Assembly (NCBI GenBank): GCA_016704275.1
Contig: JADJAK010000009.1
Coordinates: forward strand, 23,923 to 87,922
DNA length: 64,000 nt
Direction: 5' to 3'
Source: Gemmatimonadota bacterium
GTDB lineage: Bacteria; Gemmatimonadota; Gemmatimonadetes; Gemmatimonadales; GWC2-71-9
The notes under the pieces are model-generated. The model saw nothing but the letters and a program-made list of their open reading frames with translations, did not search any database and was not told where the DNA came from. Of the stretch, positions 41,592 to 50,723 are shown one piece after another. The stretch's first letter is position 1; each line of letters begins with the position of its first letter. Both the position numbers and the translations under genes were made by a program.

Positions 41592-43303
41592 GCAATCGAC
41601 GGAGCCACTTCAGGGTGGTGGCGATGGTGATCCTCGGTCTCGGACTCCCCTCGGTGTGCCTCACTGCGCAGATCACGAAGACGCCGAAGACGACCCCGAA
41701 GAGTGCACCGAAGCCCACGCCGGCCTCCGCCGCCAAAGGCACCGCGACGAAGCCCGCGGCCGAGCCCGCGAAGACCCTGGTCACGCCGCCTCCCGGTCCT
41801 CCGCGGAGCTGGGCGGCGGTGACCTACGTCAGCGGTTCGACCATTTATCTGGAGGTCGGCAGCAAGCAGGGCGTCAAGGAAGGGACGATCTTCACGGTCG
41901 TGCGCGCCGGGCAGACGATCGGCGAACTCTCCGCGAGCTTCGTCTCCTCGAGCCGCACCGCCTGCGCGGTCACTCGGAGCAGCAGCGCAATCACGGTGGG
42001 CGATTCGGTCTCCTATGTCCCCGTCGTGGTGGAACAGGTGCCAACCACGCTCACCGCCGCGGGGAGCCGGCCCGTCACGCGTGCGGGGACTCGTCGGTCC
42101 CCAGTGCGCGGGCGGGTCGGACTCCGCTACCTGACGATCAATCAGCCTGGTGGCAGCACCCTGCGGCAGCCGTCGGTCGACTTGCGGCTCGACGGCGCAC
42201 AGATCGGCGGGTCATCGATGGGACTTGCCGTCGATGTGCGGATGCAGCGCACCAGTGTCACCGGCGGCTCGTCATCCGCCACCTCGGCACCAGCCGGGGC
42301 GACCCGCGTCTACCAGGCGGCGCTGATCCGGCAGAGCTCGCCGACCGGAACCCGACTCGCCATGGGTCGCCAGTTCGCGACCGTCCTCTCGCCGATCGGC
42401 ATCTTCGATGGCGTTGCCCTCGACGTGAATGGCAGCAAGTGGAGCGGCGGCGGCCTCGTTGGCACCATGCCCGATGGCGGCAGCTTCGCGCCGTCGGCGG
42501 CGACCACCGAGGCCGGGCTCTGGTTGCAGCGGCACAGCGCCCAGGGGAGTGCATCGCCGTGGAGTGCGACGGTCGGCGCCATCGGCTCCTACAATCGCGG
42601 CGAAATCGATCGCGAGTTCGCGTACCTGCGCGGGACGCTCAACACGCGGGTGGTCTCGATCTACGCCGCCGAGGAGATCGACGTCAATCGCGGCTGGAAG
42701 CGGCAGGCCGAGGGGTCATTCGCGACCTTCACCTCCACCGTATTGACCGCCCAGGTGAGCATGAGCCGAGCGCTGTCGATCTCGGGCGGCCTCGACTCGC
42801 GCCGCAGCGTCCGCCTCTACCGCGACTTCGTCAATCCCGAAATTGCCTTTGACGACGCGCTGCGGCAGGGCCAGTGGGGCGAAGTCTCGCTGCGCCCCTC
42901 GCGTCATTTCCGGTTGAGCAGCGACATCCGCTCCAGTGGCGGGGGCTCGGAAGGGAAGTCCCAGGCCTTCACCGCTTCCGCGTCGGCGACGCAACTGACG
43001 CCCCTCGGCCTCGGCCTCCGTGCCCGCACCACCCAGTACACCGGCGCGATCACCGAAGGGCGGCTCTCGTCCGTGGCGGTCGAAGTCGCCCCCGGGCAGG
43101 CCGTCCGCCTCTCGCTCAACGCCGGTGTCCGAACCAGTCTCATGCCCTCGGCCGGCCTCCCTGCCACCCGCCTCACCTGGGCCGGTGGTGACCTCGACGT
43201 CGCCGTGGGCCGCTCGCTCTACATCATGCTCTCCACCTACCGCGAGTCCGGAACGGCTTCGGCGTCGGTGCAGACGTATGCGGCGGTGACCTGGCGGTTC
43301 TAG
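41588..43303 (+). CDS. Predicted outer-membrane beta-barrel, last gene of the cytochrome operon
   Basis: The ATG at 41588 overlaps the cytochrome stop (ATGA). The 571-residue product has a signal peptide (VILGLGLPSVCLTAQ), a Lys/Pro/Ala-rich linker (about 28-70), a small beta domain (about 75-150; AVTYVSGSTIYLEVGSKQG, VKEGTIFTVV) resembling FlgT-C-like or SH3-like folds, then about 380 residues of alternating strands. The chain ends in TYAAVTWRF, with the C-terminal aromatic residue typical of Bam substrates. It has no heme motif. As the partner of two multiheme cytochromes it could be the barrel that carries hemes across the outer membrane, as MtrB or OmbB do, but sequence similarity to those is not visible to me. 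The operon ends here with a terminator. Confidence 0.8.
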   Translation: MSNRRSHFRVVAMVILGLGLPSVCLTAQITKTPKTTPKSAPKPTPASAAKGTATKPAAEPAKTLVTPPPGPPRSWAAVTYVSGSTIYLEVGSKQGVKEGTIFTVVRAGQTIGELSASFVSSSRTACAVTRSSSAITVGDSVSYVPVVVEQVPTTLTAAGSRPVTRAGTRRSPVRGRVGLRYLTINQPGGSTLRQPSVDLRLDGAQIGGSSMGLAVDVRMQRTSVTGGSSSATSAPAGATRVYQAALIRQSSPTGTRLAMGRQFATVLSPIGIFDGVALDVNGSKWSGGGLVGTMPDGGSFAPSAATTEAGLWLQRHSAQGSASPWSATVGAIGSYNRGEIDREFAYLRGTLNTRVVSIYAAEEIDVNRGWKRQAEGSFATFTSTVLTAQVSMSRALSISGGLDSRRSVRLYRDFVNPEIAFDDALRQGQWGEVSLRPSRHFRLSSDIRSSGGGSEGKSQAFTASASATQLTPLGLGLRARTTQYTGAITEGRLSSVAVEVAPGQAVRLSLNAGVRTSLMPSAGLPATRLTWAGGDLDVAVGRSLYIMLSTYRESGTASASVQTYAAVTWRF

Positions 43304-43337
43304 CGAGAAGCGAGAAGCGACCAGCGACCAGTGACCA

Positions 43338-43377
43338 GTGACCAGTGACCCCCCTCCCGGGTTACTGGTCACTTTTT
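43338..43377 (+). terminator. Intrinsic terminator built from GTGACCA heptamers
   Basis: GTGACCAGTGACC at 43338-43350 pairs with GGTTACTGGTCAC at 43360-43372 (13 bp, one G-T pair, nine-base loop), followed at once by TTTTT. It lies 35 bases after the beta-barrel stop, so it closes the cytochrome operon. Extra heptamers at 43324-43337 and a GAGAAGC pair at 43305-43318 precede it. Confidence 0.88.
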
Positions 43378-43427
43378 ACGGGTTACCTTTCTGGCTTCCC
43401 CCACCGTCGCCCAACCGAGGTCCCCCC

Positions 43428-44972
43428 ATGCTCGCCCGCTTCCGCCCGTTGGTGGCCGCCGCGCTCGCCCTGCTCGCTGCTGGGGTTCCGGCGAATTCAG
43501 GGCCGGTGGATTGGCCGATGGTCGCGAAGATCCGCGCCGAGGGGTTGCAGCGCTCCCGGGTGATGGACCTCGAGGGGTACATGGCCGACGTCCTTGGCGC
43601 CCGGCTGACCCTCTCGAAGGACATGCAGCGCGCGCAGCTCTGGGTGCGCGGGGAGATGGAGCGGATCGGGCTGGTCAATGTGGCCGCGGAGCCGTTCATG
43701 AACTTCGGCGCGGCCTGGGACAACGAGTACGTCTCGATCCACATGCTCGAGCCCGACTATCAGCCGATGGTCGGCTACCCGCTCGCGCACACGCCCGGCA
43801 CCGACGGCAAGCAGGTCGTGCAGGCGATGATCGTCGATCTCCAGTCGAGGCAGGACCTCGAGCGCTACCGTGGCAAGCTGGCCGGGATGGCCATTCTCGC
43901 CACGCCGCCCGCGGTGATCGACCTCGTGGCGATGACCAATGGCGTGCGGCGTCGGACGGAGGCGGAGCTGGATTCGCTGGAGCGCGTGGTCATCGTGCCG
44001 CGACCGGCCCCGGCGCCGCGTGCCGTCCGGAATCCCGACGTGCTGACCGCCGTCGAGAAGATGGCCTTCTACAAGGCCGAGGGCGTGGCGGTGGTCTTCC
44101 AGTGCGAGAGCGGCTGGCTTGGGGCCGTGCGCGGCTTCTCGCGCCCCGGGTCCGCGACCGACCGGTGGTCGCGCGAGGGGGACTTGGCGGCCCCGGTGAT
44201 GGTGGCGGTCACCCCCGAGCACTACAACCGGATGTATCGGATTCTCCAGCGGAGCATTCCGGTGAGGGTCGAGGTCGAGGTTCGCAACCGGATCGGCGAG
44301 CAATCCGAGCAGGCGATGAACATCGTCGGCGAGATCCCCGGGAGCGACCTCAAGGACGAGGTGGTGATGATCGGCGCCCACTTCGACACCTGGCACGCCT
44401 CGCCGAATGCGAGTGACAACACCTCCGGCGTCGCGGTGGCGCTCGAGGCGGCGCGCATCCTCAAGGCGATCGGCGCCAAGCCGCGCCGGACCATTCGCGT
44501 GGCGTTGTGGGGCGGCGAGGAGCAGGGGTTGTGGGGGTCGCGCGCCTATGTGCTCAAGCACTTCGGCAATCCGCGTGATCCGAAGGTCGGCACCACGCCG
44601 GACTTCGAGAAGTTGCAGGCCTATTTCAACCAGGACTACGGTTCGGGGCAGTACCGCGGCATCATGCTGCAGGGGAACGAGGGCGCGCGCGAGCTGCTCA
44701 CCGCGTGGATGTCGCCGTTCAAGGACCTTGGCATGACCGCCGTGTCGAACCAGAGCCTTGGCAGCACCGACCACGTCGCCTTCGACGAGATCGGCCTCCC
44801 CGGCTTCCAGTTCCTTCAGGACCGGACCCCGGGGCAGGGTGGCCACACCAACCTCGACTTCTTCGACACAATTCAGGCGGACGACCTGATGAAGAACGCC
44901 GTGATCATGGCATCGTATGCCTGGCACGCCGCCAACAGCGCCGAGCGGATTCCCCGCAAGGGCGCGCGCTAA
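43428..44972 (+). CDS. Secreted M28 family metallopeptidase
   Basis: The ATG at 43428 gives a 514-residue protein with a signal peptide (LVAAALALLAAGVPAN). A PA-like insert lies in the middle (about 130-270). The M28 zinc core follows: His318-Phe-Asp320 in GAHFDTW, Asp330 in NASDNTSG, Glu364-Glu365 in WGGEEQG, and the distal ligands in QDYGSG and GSTDHVAF. Dinuclear zinc aminopeptidases and carboxypeptidases of this family release single residues from peptides, here outside the cytoplasm. The PLP enzyme gene begins 20 bases downstream, so the two may be cotranscribed. A TACCTT element at 43385-43390 is a possible promoter. Confidence 0.9.
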   Translation: MLARFRPLVAAALALLAAGVPANSGPVDWPMVAKIRAEGLQRSRVMDLEGYMADVLGARLTLSKDMQRAQLWVRGEMERIGLVNVAAEPFMNFGAAWDNEYVSIHMLEPDYQPMVGYPLAHTPGTDGKQVVQAMIVDLQSRQDLERYRGKLAGMAILATPPAVIDLVAMTNGVRRRTEAELDSLERVVIVPRPAPAPRAVRNPDVLTAVEKMAFYKAEGVAVVFQCESGWLGAVRGFSRPGSATDRWSREGDLAAPVMVAVTPEHYNRMYRILQRSIPVRVEVEVRNRIGEQSEQAMNIVGEIPGSDLKDEVVMIGAHFDTWHASPNASDNTSGVAVALEAARILKAIGAKPRRTIRVALWGGEEQGLWGSRAYVLKHFGNPRDPKVGTTPDFEKLQAYFNQDYGSGQYRGIMLQGNEGARELLTAWMSPFKDLGMTAVSNQSLGSTDHVAFDEIGLPGFQFLQDRTPGQGGHTNLDFFDTIQADDLMKNAVIMASYAWHAANSAERIPRKGAR

Positions 44973-44992
44973 CTCCCCTCGCCGGAGCCGCC

Positions 44993-46285
44993 ATGTCCTC
45001 GCGCCGCCACTTCGTCCGGACCCTGATGGGCACCGGTGCCGCGCTGCCGATGTTTCGCCACGATGCGATGCGCCAGGTCGTGCGGGCCACCGACCGGCTC
45101 ACCTCTGGCGATCCGCTCGCCGCCGCCGAGGACGAGGCGTACTGGACCGAGATCCAGCGCGCCTTCGACGCCGACCGGACCATGGTGAACCTGAACAACG
45201 GCGGCGTTTGCCCCACGCCGAGCCACGTGCTCGAGGCGATGATCCGCGACCTTCGCTTCAGCAACGAACTGCCGGTCCACCACATGTGGGCGGTGCTCGA
45301 GCCGCGCATCGAGAGCGTGCGGCGCGACCTGGCGCACGACTTCGGCTGCGACACGGAGGAGATGGCGATCACCCGTAACGCCTCGGAGGCGCTCGAGACG
45401 CTGATCCTCGGCCGCGACCTGCAGCCGGGCGACGAGGTGCTGGTCACCAACCAGAACTACGGCCGGATGCTCACCACCTGGGAGCAGCGGGTCCGCCGGC
45501 AGGGGATCGTGCTGAAGCAGGTGTCGTTCGACGTGAAGAACCCGACGCCGGACTATCTCGTCGACGTCTTCCGGAAGGCGATCACGCCGCGGACCAAGAT
45601 CATCGAGGTGACGCACATCACCAACCTCACCGGCCAGATCTTCCCGGTGAAGCAGGTGATCGACATGGCGCACGAGAAGGGGATCGAGGTCTTTGTGGAC
45701 GGCGCGCATGCCTACGCGCACTTCCCGTTCACGCGCGATGCGCTCAACGTGGACTACTACGGCACGTCGCTTCACAAGTGGCTTCTCGCCCCGATCGGCA
45801 CCGGCTTCCTCTACGTGCGCAAGGCGAAGATCGGCGGCATCTGGCCGATGATGGCCGCCCCCGCCACGATGAACGACAACATCCGGAAGTACGAGGAGAT
45901 CGGCACGCACCCCGCCGCCAATCACAACGCCATCTCCGCGGCGCTGGCCTTCCACCGCGGCATCGGCAGCGAGCGGAAGATTGCGCGCCTGCGCTACCTG
46001 CGAGACCGCTGGGCAAAGCGGCTACTGGCCGAGAGCCCACGCGTGCGCATCCCCACGCCGCTCGAGGGAACCACGGCGGGTGCGATTGCCCTGCTCTCGG
46101 TCGAGGGGATCGACGCCAGCAAGCTGTCGGCCTGGTTGCTCGACAAGCATCGCGTGGTGACGGTCGCGATCAATCACCCCGAGTTCTCGGGGATTCGCGT
46201 GACGCCGAATGTCTACACCACGCCCGACGAGATCGACGTCTTCGCCGACCTGATCGGCAAGGCGATCAAGCAGGGCATCGCCTAG
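44993..46285 (+). CDS. Tat-exported class V aminotransferase-fold PLP enzyme
   Basis: The 430-residue product has a twin-arginine leader (SSRRHFVRTLMGTGAALP) although the rest is a PLP enzyme. The class V core is clear: NLNNGGVCPTPSHV, TRNASEAL, the Asp of VDGAHAYAH that contacts the PLP ring, and the Schiff-base Lys262 in GTSLHKWLL. The family includes isopenicillin-N epimerase-like enzymes and cysteine desulfurases; a desulfurase cysteine loop is not evident, so an epimerase-like role is more likely. Periplasmic PLP enzymes are uncommon, though Tat-leadered members of this group are annotated in many genomes. The stop codon shares bases with the GTG of the next gene. Confidence 0.88.
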   Translation: MSSRRHFVRTLMGTGAALPMFRHDAMRQVVRATDRLTSGDPLAAAEDEAYWTEIQRAFDADRTMVNLNNGGVCPTPSHVLEAMIRDLRFSNELPVHHMWAVLEPRIESVRRDLAHDFGCDTEEMAITRNASEALETLILGRDLQPGDEVLVTNQNYGRMLTTWEQRVRRQGIVLKQVSFDVKNPTPDYLVDVFRKAITPRTKIIEVTHITNLTGQIFPVKQVIDMAHEKGIEVFVDGAHAYAHFPFTRDALNVDYYGTSLHKWLLAPIGTGFLYVRKAKIGGIWPMMAAPATMNDNIRKYEEIGTHPAANHNAISAALAFHRGIGSERKIARLRYLRDRWAKRLLAESPRVRIPTPLEGTTAGAIALLSVEGIDASKLSAWLLDKHRVVTVAINHPEFSGIRVTPNVYTTPDEIDVFADLIGKAIKQGIA

Positions 46286-46866
46286 TGGATACCAAGCGCC
46301 TGGAGGCCTTCAGCGACGGCGTGATCGCCATCATCATCACCATCATGGTCCTCGAGCTGCGGCCGCCCCACGAGGCGACCCTCGCCGCGCTCACGCCGCT
46401 CCTGCCCGTGATCCTCTCCTACGTCCTCTCGTTCATCTACCTCGGCATCTACTGGAACAACCACCATCACATGCTGCAGGCCACGAAGCACGTGAATGGC
46501 ACCATCCTCTGGGCCAACCTCCACCTGCTCTTCTGGTTGTCGTTGGTCCCCTTCGGCACGGCGTGGCTGGGCGAGGCACACCTGGCCCCCGCCACGACGG
46601 CGCTCTACGGCGGCATCCTGCTGATGGCGGCGATTGCCTACACGATCCTGCAGCAGGCGATCGTGCGGCTGCACGGCCGTGACTCGGTGCTGGCGAAGGC
46701 GATCGGCGATGATGGGAAGGGGAAGGTGTCGGTGGGCTGCTACGTCGCAGCGATCGCGCTCTCCTTCGTGAGCGTCTGGGCGGCCATCGCCCTGTATGTG
46801 GTGGTCGCGCTGATCTGGCTCGTGCCGGACCGGCGCATCGAGCGGGTGATCGGCACGACCGACTGA
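46285..46866 (+). CDS. TMEM175-family (DUF1211) membrane protein
   Basis: The start is GTG at 46285, overlapping the stop of the upstream gene (TAGTG). The 193-residue product opens with the family hallmark RLEAFSDGVIAI in the first helix; the Phe-Ser-Asp triad lines the pore of bacterial TMEM175 potassium channels. About six membrane helices are predicted, with NNHHHMLQATKHV in the second loop. Bacterial members conduct potassium or act as leak channels. It is coupled to an M28 peptidase and a PLP enzyme without an obvious functional link. Confidence 0.9.
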   Translation: MDTKRLEAFSDGVIAIIITIMVLELRPPHEATLAALTPLLPVILSYVLSFIYLGIYWNNHHHMLQATKHVNGTILWANLHLLFWLSLVPFGTAWLGEAHLAPATTALYGGILLMAAIAYTILQQAIVRLHGRDSVLAKAIGDDGKGKVSVGCYVAAIALSFVSVWAAIALYVVVALIWLVPDRRIERVIGTTD

Positions 46867-46879
46867 GCCCAGGCGCGGG

Positions 46880-47405
46880 TCAGTCGGCCGGGCGATCCTT
46901 CGCGAAGGTCCGGACCGGCGGCGCGCCCTCCTGCAAGACCCGCGGCGCCTCCTCCACGAAGCCCAGCTTGCCGAGGAGACGCTGGGACGGGTCGTTGTGG
47001 TCGTTGGTGATCGCCAGCACGCGCGGCATAGCCGAAATCCTGCCACGCCGATGCCAGGATCACGCTCGCGGCCTCGCGCGCGTAACCAACGCCCCACGCC
47101 TCCGGGACGAAGGCATATCCGATGTCGGGCGCCTCGAGCGTGTCGCGCTTGATGAGCCCGCACATGCCGATTGGCGCGGCCGTCTCGCGCAGCACGACCA
47201 GGTTCAGCCCGTGGCCGTGCTTCGCGTAGCTGGCGATCGGTCCGCTGCTGAGGTAGCCGTGCGCCCCTTCGAGGGTGCGCACCCCCTTGTCGCCGATGTA
47301 CTCGTGGAACGACGGCTCGTTCAGCAAGCGCAGCACGAACTCGCCGTCGTCCAGCGTGAAGTGCCGCAGCAGGAGTCGCGGCGTCTCCCAAGGGCCCTGA
47401 CTCAT
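46880..47405 (-). CDS. RimJ/RimL-type GNAT N-acetyltransferase (single-base frameshift)
   Basis: The ATG (47403-47405) overlaps the TGA of the upstream propeller gene. The frame gives ETPRLLLRHFTLDDGEFVL, APIGMCGLIKRDTLEAPDIG and the acetyl-CoA loop region VPEAWGVGYAREAAS, then ends the sense near FGYA. One extra base among 47021-47027 shifts the frame; removing it restores VLAITNDHNDPSQRLLGKLG and FVEEAPRVLQEG to a stop at 46880, 174 residues in all, the normal GNAT length. These enzymes acetylate amino groups of proteins or small molecules. The intact sequence on both sides of the lesion suggests a sequencing error or a very recent mutation. Confidence 0.82.
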
Positions 47406-50400
47406 CGCTTCGGGGCCGCCGCTTTCAGCGCCGTCCAGCGCGCCATGATCGCGACATATGCCTGCTCCGCCTTGGCTGCAGCGGCGAGCTGGTTGGCCGT
47501 CGGCGCCACATCGGCGCCCTGCATCGCCAGCGCGGCAGCATGCAGCGCATTGCTCACGCCGTCGAGCGTCGCCGGCGGGGTGGCACCGGCACCCGCACCG
47601 CCGCGTCCGCCACCACCCCGTCCGCCAGCGGCGCCGCCACCGACCGGCGCGGGCGCGAGGGAGTCGACCTTCCCCTTGAGCGCGGCAGCGGCCGGCGTTC
47701 CCGCCTGGGCCAGCGAGGCGGAGAGGGCCCGCGCCTCGGTCCACGCGGCGCGGGCGGCGACAGCCTTGCTGCGCAGCGTGCGCGTCATCGTGAAGAGTTG
47801 CGTCAGGGCCGGCGCTGGGGTAGTGACACGGGGGTCGAGCCGAAGGGTGAACGGCTCGGTGAATTGCGCTCCGTCGACGGTGAGTCGTGCGACGTACCGC
47901 CCTGGCGGTGCCCACGGCGCGCCCACGACGGTCATCATCCGCCCCGGCACCGCACCAGTCGATCCACCACCACCACCCGGCACGATCGGATCGTAGTGCA
48001 TGTCCCAGAGCCAGCGGTGCATCCCCGCCTGGGCCGAGAGCGCCGTCGAGGCGGCGGGCCAGTAGAGTGGGAAGGCGCAGTGCTGCGCGTTCGGTGTCCG
48101 CTGACAGAGCGCCACGTAGGCCGCCGGGTCGCGCACCGGATCAGGGTTCAGGACGGGGTCGGTGCTGGCGTAGGTCCGCACCACGGCACCGGTCGCGTCG
48201 AGGATCTCCAGCGTCACGGGACCGCTCGCAGCCTTCGGCAGGAAATAGTCGAGTACCGCGCCGACCGGGCCACTCTCGCCGGCGGGCACTTCCGGCGGCC
48301 AAGGCGTCGGGTCGTTGATGAAGTTGCGAAGCCGCACCGCCGTCATCGGCTTGACGAGGTGCGCCGACTGGGTCGCAGCCGCCTGACGCAGGGCGGCGGC
48401 CTCGCGCAGCGGCGTGAGGTTGTCGAGAATCCAGAAGCCACGACCGTGGGTGCCCGCGACGAGGTCGGCGCAGTGGCAGGTCGAGTCGTCCTTCACCTTG
48501 ATGTCGCGCACCGAAATCGCCGGCATGTCGAGTCGCAGTGACTGCCAATGGTCACCGTCGTCGAACGACACCCATACCTGCGTGTCGGTGGCACCGTAGA
48601 GCAGCCCCTTCACCCGGGGATCCTCGCGGATCGAGTTGACCACCGCGCCCGGGGCGATCCCCGTGTTGATCTCCTGCCACGTCTTGCCACCATCATGCGT
48701 GCGCCAGAAGTGCGGATTCAGGTCGTCGATCCGCAGGGTGTTGGCCGCCGCATAGGCAGTGAGGTTGTCGAAGTGGCCCGCTTCGATGTTGAAGATCCGG
48801 GTCCACGGCTTGATGGCTGGCGGAGTGACATTCGTCCACGTCGTCCCGCCATTCATGGTCACCTGGATCAGGCCGTCATCGGTGCCGGCCCAGAGGATCG
48901 CCACGGAGCGCGGCGAGGCAGCGAGCGCGGTGATGGTGCCGAGCGGTGCTGGCGTCACGGTGCTGGCATACTTGCCGGCGGTGGCAGGGACTTCCCAACT
49001 CTGGCGAGAGAGGTCGGGCGAGATCCGCGTCCAGCTGTGGCCACGGTCGAGCGTCTTCCACACCGCGTTGGATGCGTAGAAGAGCGCGTCGGGATTCACC
49101 GGCGAGAACAGCAGCGGCATCGTCCGCACGTTGCGGTTGAAGCCGGTCATGTCGGGGCCGACGTTGGTGGTCTGCCCGGTCTTGCGATCGTACCGCGACA
49201 CGTTGCTGCGCGAGCTGCCGAAGACGATGTCCGGGTTCCGCGGATCGGGCGCGGCGATGCCGTATTCCTGGATGTTGACCGGGTGCCAGTCGTGGAAGGT
49301 GATGATGCCGTCGCTCGACCAGCTGGCGACGCACGCCGACCCAGAGTCCTGCTGGCCGCCGCAGAGCCGGTAGGGATAGGCGTTGTCGGCGGTGACGTGA
49401 TACATCGCCGCCGTCGACTGGGTGTACCAGTTGGACCAGCTCTGTCCGCGGTTGCCGGAGATCACGGCGCCCTGATCGGCGACGACGCCGATGATGTTCG
49501 GATTGAGCGGGTTGATCCAGCTGCGCTGATAGTCATCGCCGCCGGGCGCGCCGCGCACAGCGGCCCATGTCCGGCCGCCGTCCTCGGTGCGCCAGAAGAC
49601 GGTCGACGCGCTGTAGACGACGTTCTCGTTGGTCGGATCGACGGTGATGGTCGGGAGGTCGCCACCGCCGATGCGCCCGAGGGGCCGGGGGTCGGCGGCG
49701 GGGACCGCGGCACCGGCCGGGGCGTTCGGGTCGCGCTGGGCCGGGAACCAATGTTCCCCGCCGTCGACCGACTTGAACAGCGTGATCGAGCCCGCGCCGC
49801 CACCCCGGCCACCGCCGGGGCCCGCCGGCGCCGTCGGCGCTGGCCCGGCCGCTGGCGCCACTGTGGCGTAGAGGACCAGGTGGTTGCTCGGCGCCATCGC
49901 CAGGTTGGCCTGCCCCACCGTGGGAAGCCCTTCCGTCAACTGGCGCCACGTCGTGCCGCCATCGGTCGACTTGAAGATCCCGCCGCCTGGGCCGCTGAAG
50001 TCGCGCCCTTCGATGAACTGCTGTTGCTGCTGCCAGAGCGCCGCGTACACGATGTTCGGGTCGGTCGGATCGATCCGCACGTCGTTGCCGCTGGTGTATT
50101 CGTCCTTGTAGAGCACCTTCTGGAACGAGGCGCCGCCGTCCGTCGAGCGGAAGATGCCGCGCTCCGCGTTCGGGCCGTACGGGTGGCCGAGGGCGGCGAC
50201 GAAGAGCCGCTCGGGATTCTTTGGATCGACCTCGACCCAGGCGATCATCTGGCTCTCGCGCAGGCCGAGATGCGTCCAGCTCTTGCCGGCGTCGTTGGAG
50301 CGATACATCCCGTCACCCACGGCGAGGTCGGGGCGGATGATCCCGGCGCCGGTGCCGACGTAGAGAATGCTCGGATTCGACGGCGCCACCGCAATGGCAC

Positions 50401-50671
50401 CGATCGACCCGGTCGACTCCTTGTCGAACAGCGGCTTCCAGGTCGAGCCGAAGTCGGTGGTCCGCCAGACCCCGCCGTTGTCGAAGCCGGCGTAGAAGAC
50501 GTTCGGCTGCGTCGGCACGCCGACCATCGAACGACCCCGCCCGGCACGCACCGGGCCGATGGAGCGCCAGTGCATCGCGGCGGCCGGATCGGGGGATTGC
50601 GCGGGGAGCAGCGAGGGGAGGGCGAACAGCGAACAGGCCACGAGCGTGAGGCGGGACGCGGAAGCGCGCAC
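47402..50671 (-). CDS. Secreted Asp-box (BNR/sortilin-like) beta-propeller protein
   Basis: The GTG at 50671 opens a signal peptide (LVACSLFALPSLLPAQ). The 1089-residue product has about eleven S/T-x-D-x-G-x-x-W-type Asp boxes (TTDFGSTW, SNDAGKSW, STDGGTTW, TEDGGRTW, TLDRGHSW, THDGGKTW, SFDDGDHW and others) spread over residues 70-730, which fits two seven-bladed propellers as in VPS10/sortilin and xyloglucanase-type proteins. A C-terminal region (about 800-1080) holds a beta domain and alanine-rich helices with a Gly-rich loop. It is often annotated as a glycosyl hydrolase, but no catalytic residues can be assigned here. A candidate TATCTT lies 35 bases upstream at 50706-50711. Its stop couples to a GNAT gene. 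Confidence 0.85.
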   Translation of the reverse strand: MRASASRLTLVACSLFALPSLLPAQSPDPAAAMHWRSIGPVRAGRGRSMVGVPTQPNVFYAGFDNGGVWRTTDFGSTWKPLFDKESTGSIGAIAVAPSNPSILYVGTGAGIIRPDLAVGDGMYRSNDAGKSWTHLGLRESQMIAWVEVDPKNPERLFVAALGHPYGPNAERGIFRSTDGGASFQKVLYKDEYTSGNDVRIDPTDPNIVYAALWQQQQQFIEGRDFSGPGGGIFKSTDGGTTWRQLTEGLPTVGQANLAMAPSNHLVLYATVAPAAGPAPTAPAGPGGGRGGGAGSITLFKSVDGGEHWFPAQRDPNAPAGAAVPAADPRPLGRIGGGDLPTITVDPTNENVVYSASTVFWRTEDGGRTWAAVRGAPGGDDYQRSWINPLNPNIIGVVADQGAVISGNRGQSWSNWYTQSTAAMYHVTADNAYPYRLCGGQQDSGSACVASWSSDGIITFHDWHPVNIQEYGIAAPDPRNPDIVFGSSRSNVSRYDRKTGQTTNVGPDMTGFNRNVRTMPLLFSPVNPDALFYASNAVWKTLDRGHSWTRISPDLSRQSWEVPATAGKYASTVTPAPLGTITALAASPRSVAILWAGTDDGLIQVTMNGGTTWTNVTPPAIKPWTRIFNIEAGHFDNLTAYAAANTLRIDDLNPHFWRTHDGGKTWQEINTGIAPGAVVNSIREDPRVKGLLYGATDTQVWVSFDDGDHWQSLRLDMPAISVRDIKVKDDSTCHCADLVAGTHGRGFWILDNLTPLREAAALRQAAATQSAHLVKPMTAVRLRNFINDPTPWPPEVPAGESGPVGAVLDYFLPKAASGPVTLEILDATGAVVRTYASTDPVLNPDPVRDPAAYVALCQRTPNAQHCAFPLYWPAASTALSAQAGMHRWLWDMHYDPIVPGGGGGSTGAVPGRMMTVVGAPWAPPGRYVARLTVDGAQFTEPFTLRLDPRVTTPAPALTQLFTMTRTLRSKAVAARAAWTEARALSASLAQAGTPAAAALKGKVDSLAPAPVGGGAAGGRGGGGRGGAGAGATPPATLDGVSNALHAAALAMQGADVAPTANQLAAAAKAEQAYVAIMARWTALKAAAPKR

Positions 50672-50705
50672 GGGACGATCTCCGGGGTGGGGCGGGGGAT
50701 GGTTG

Positions 50706-50711
50706 AAGATA
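50706..50711 (-). promoter_or_regulatory. Candidate -10 element TATCTT (minus strand)
   Basis: On the minus strand CGTATCTTC lies 35 bases before the GTG of the propeller gene. It matches the hexamer found before other genes in the window. Confidence 0.35.
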
Positions 50712-50723
50712 CGGCGAAAGCCA

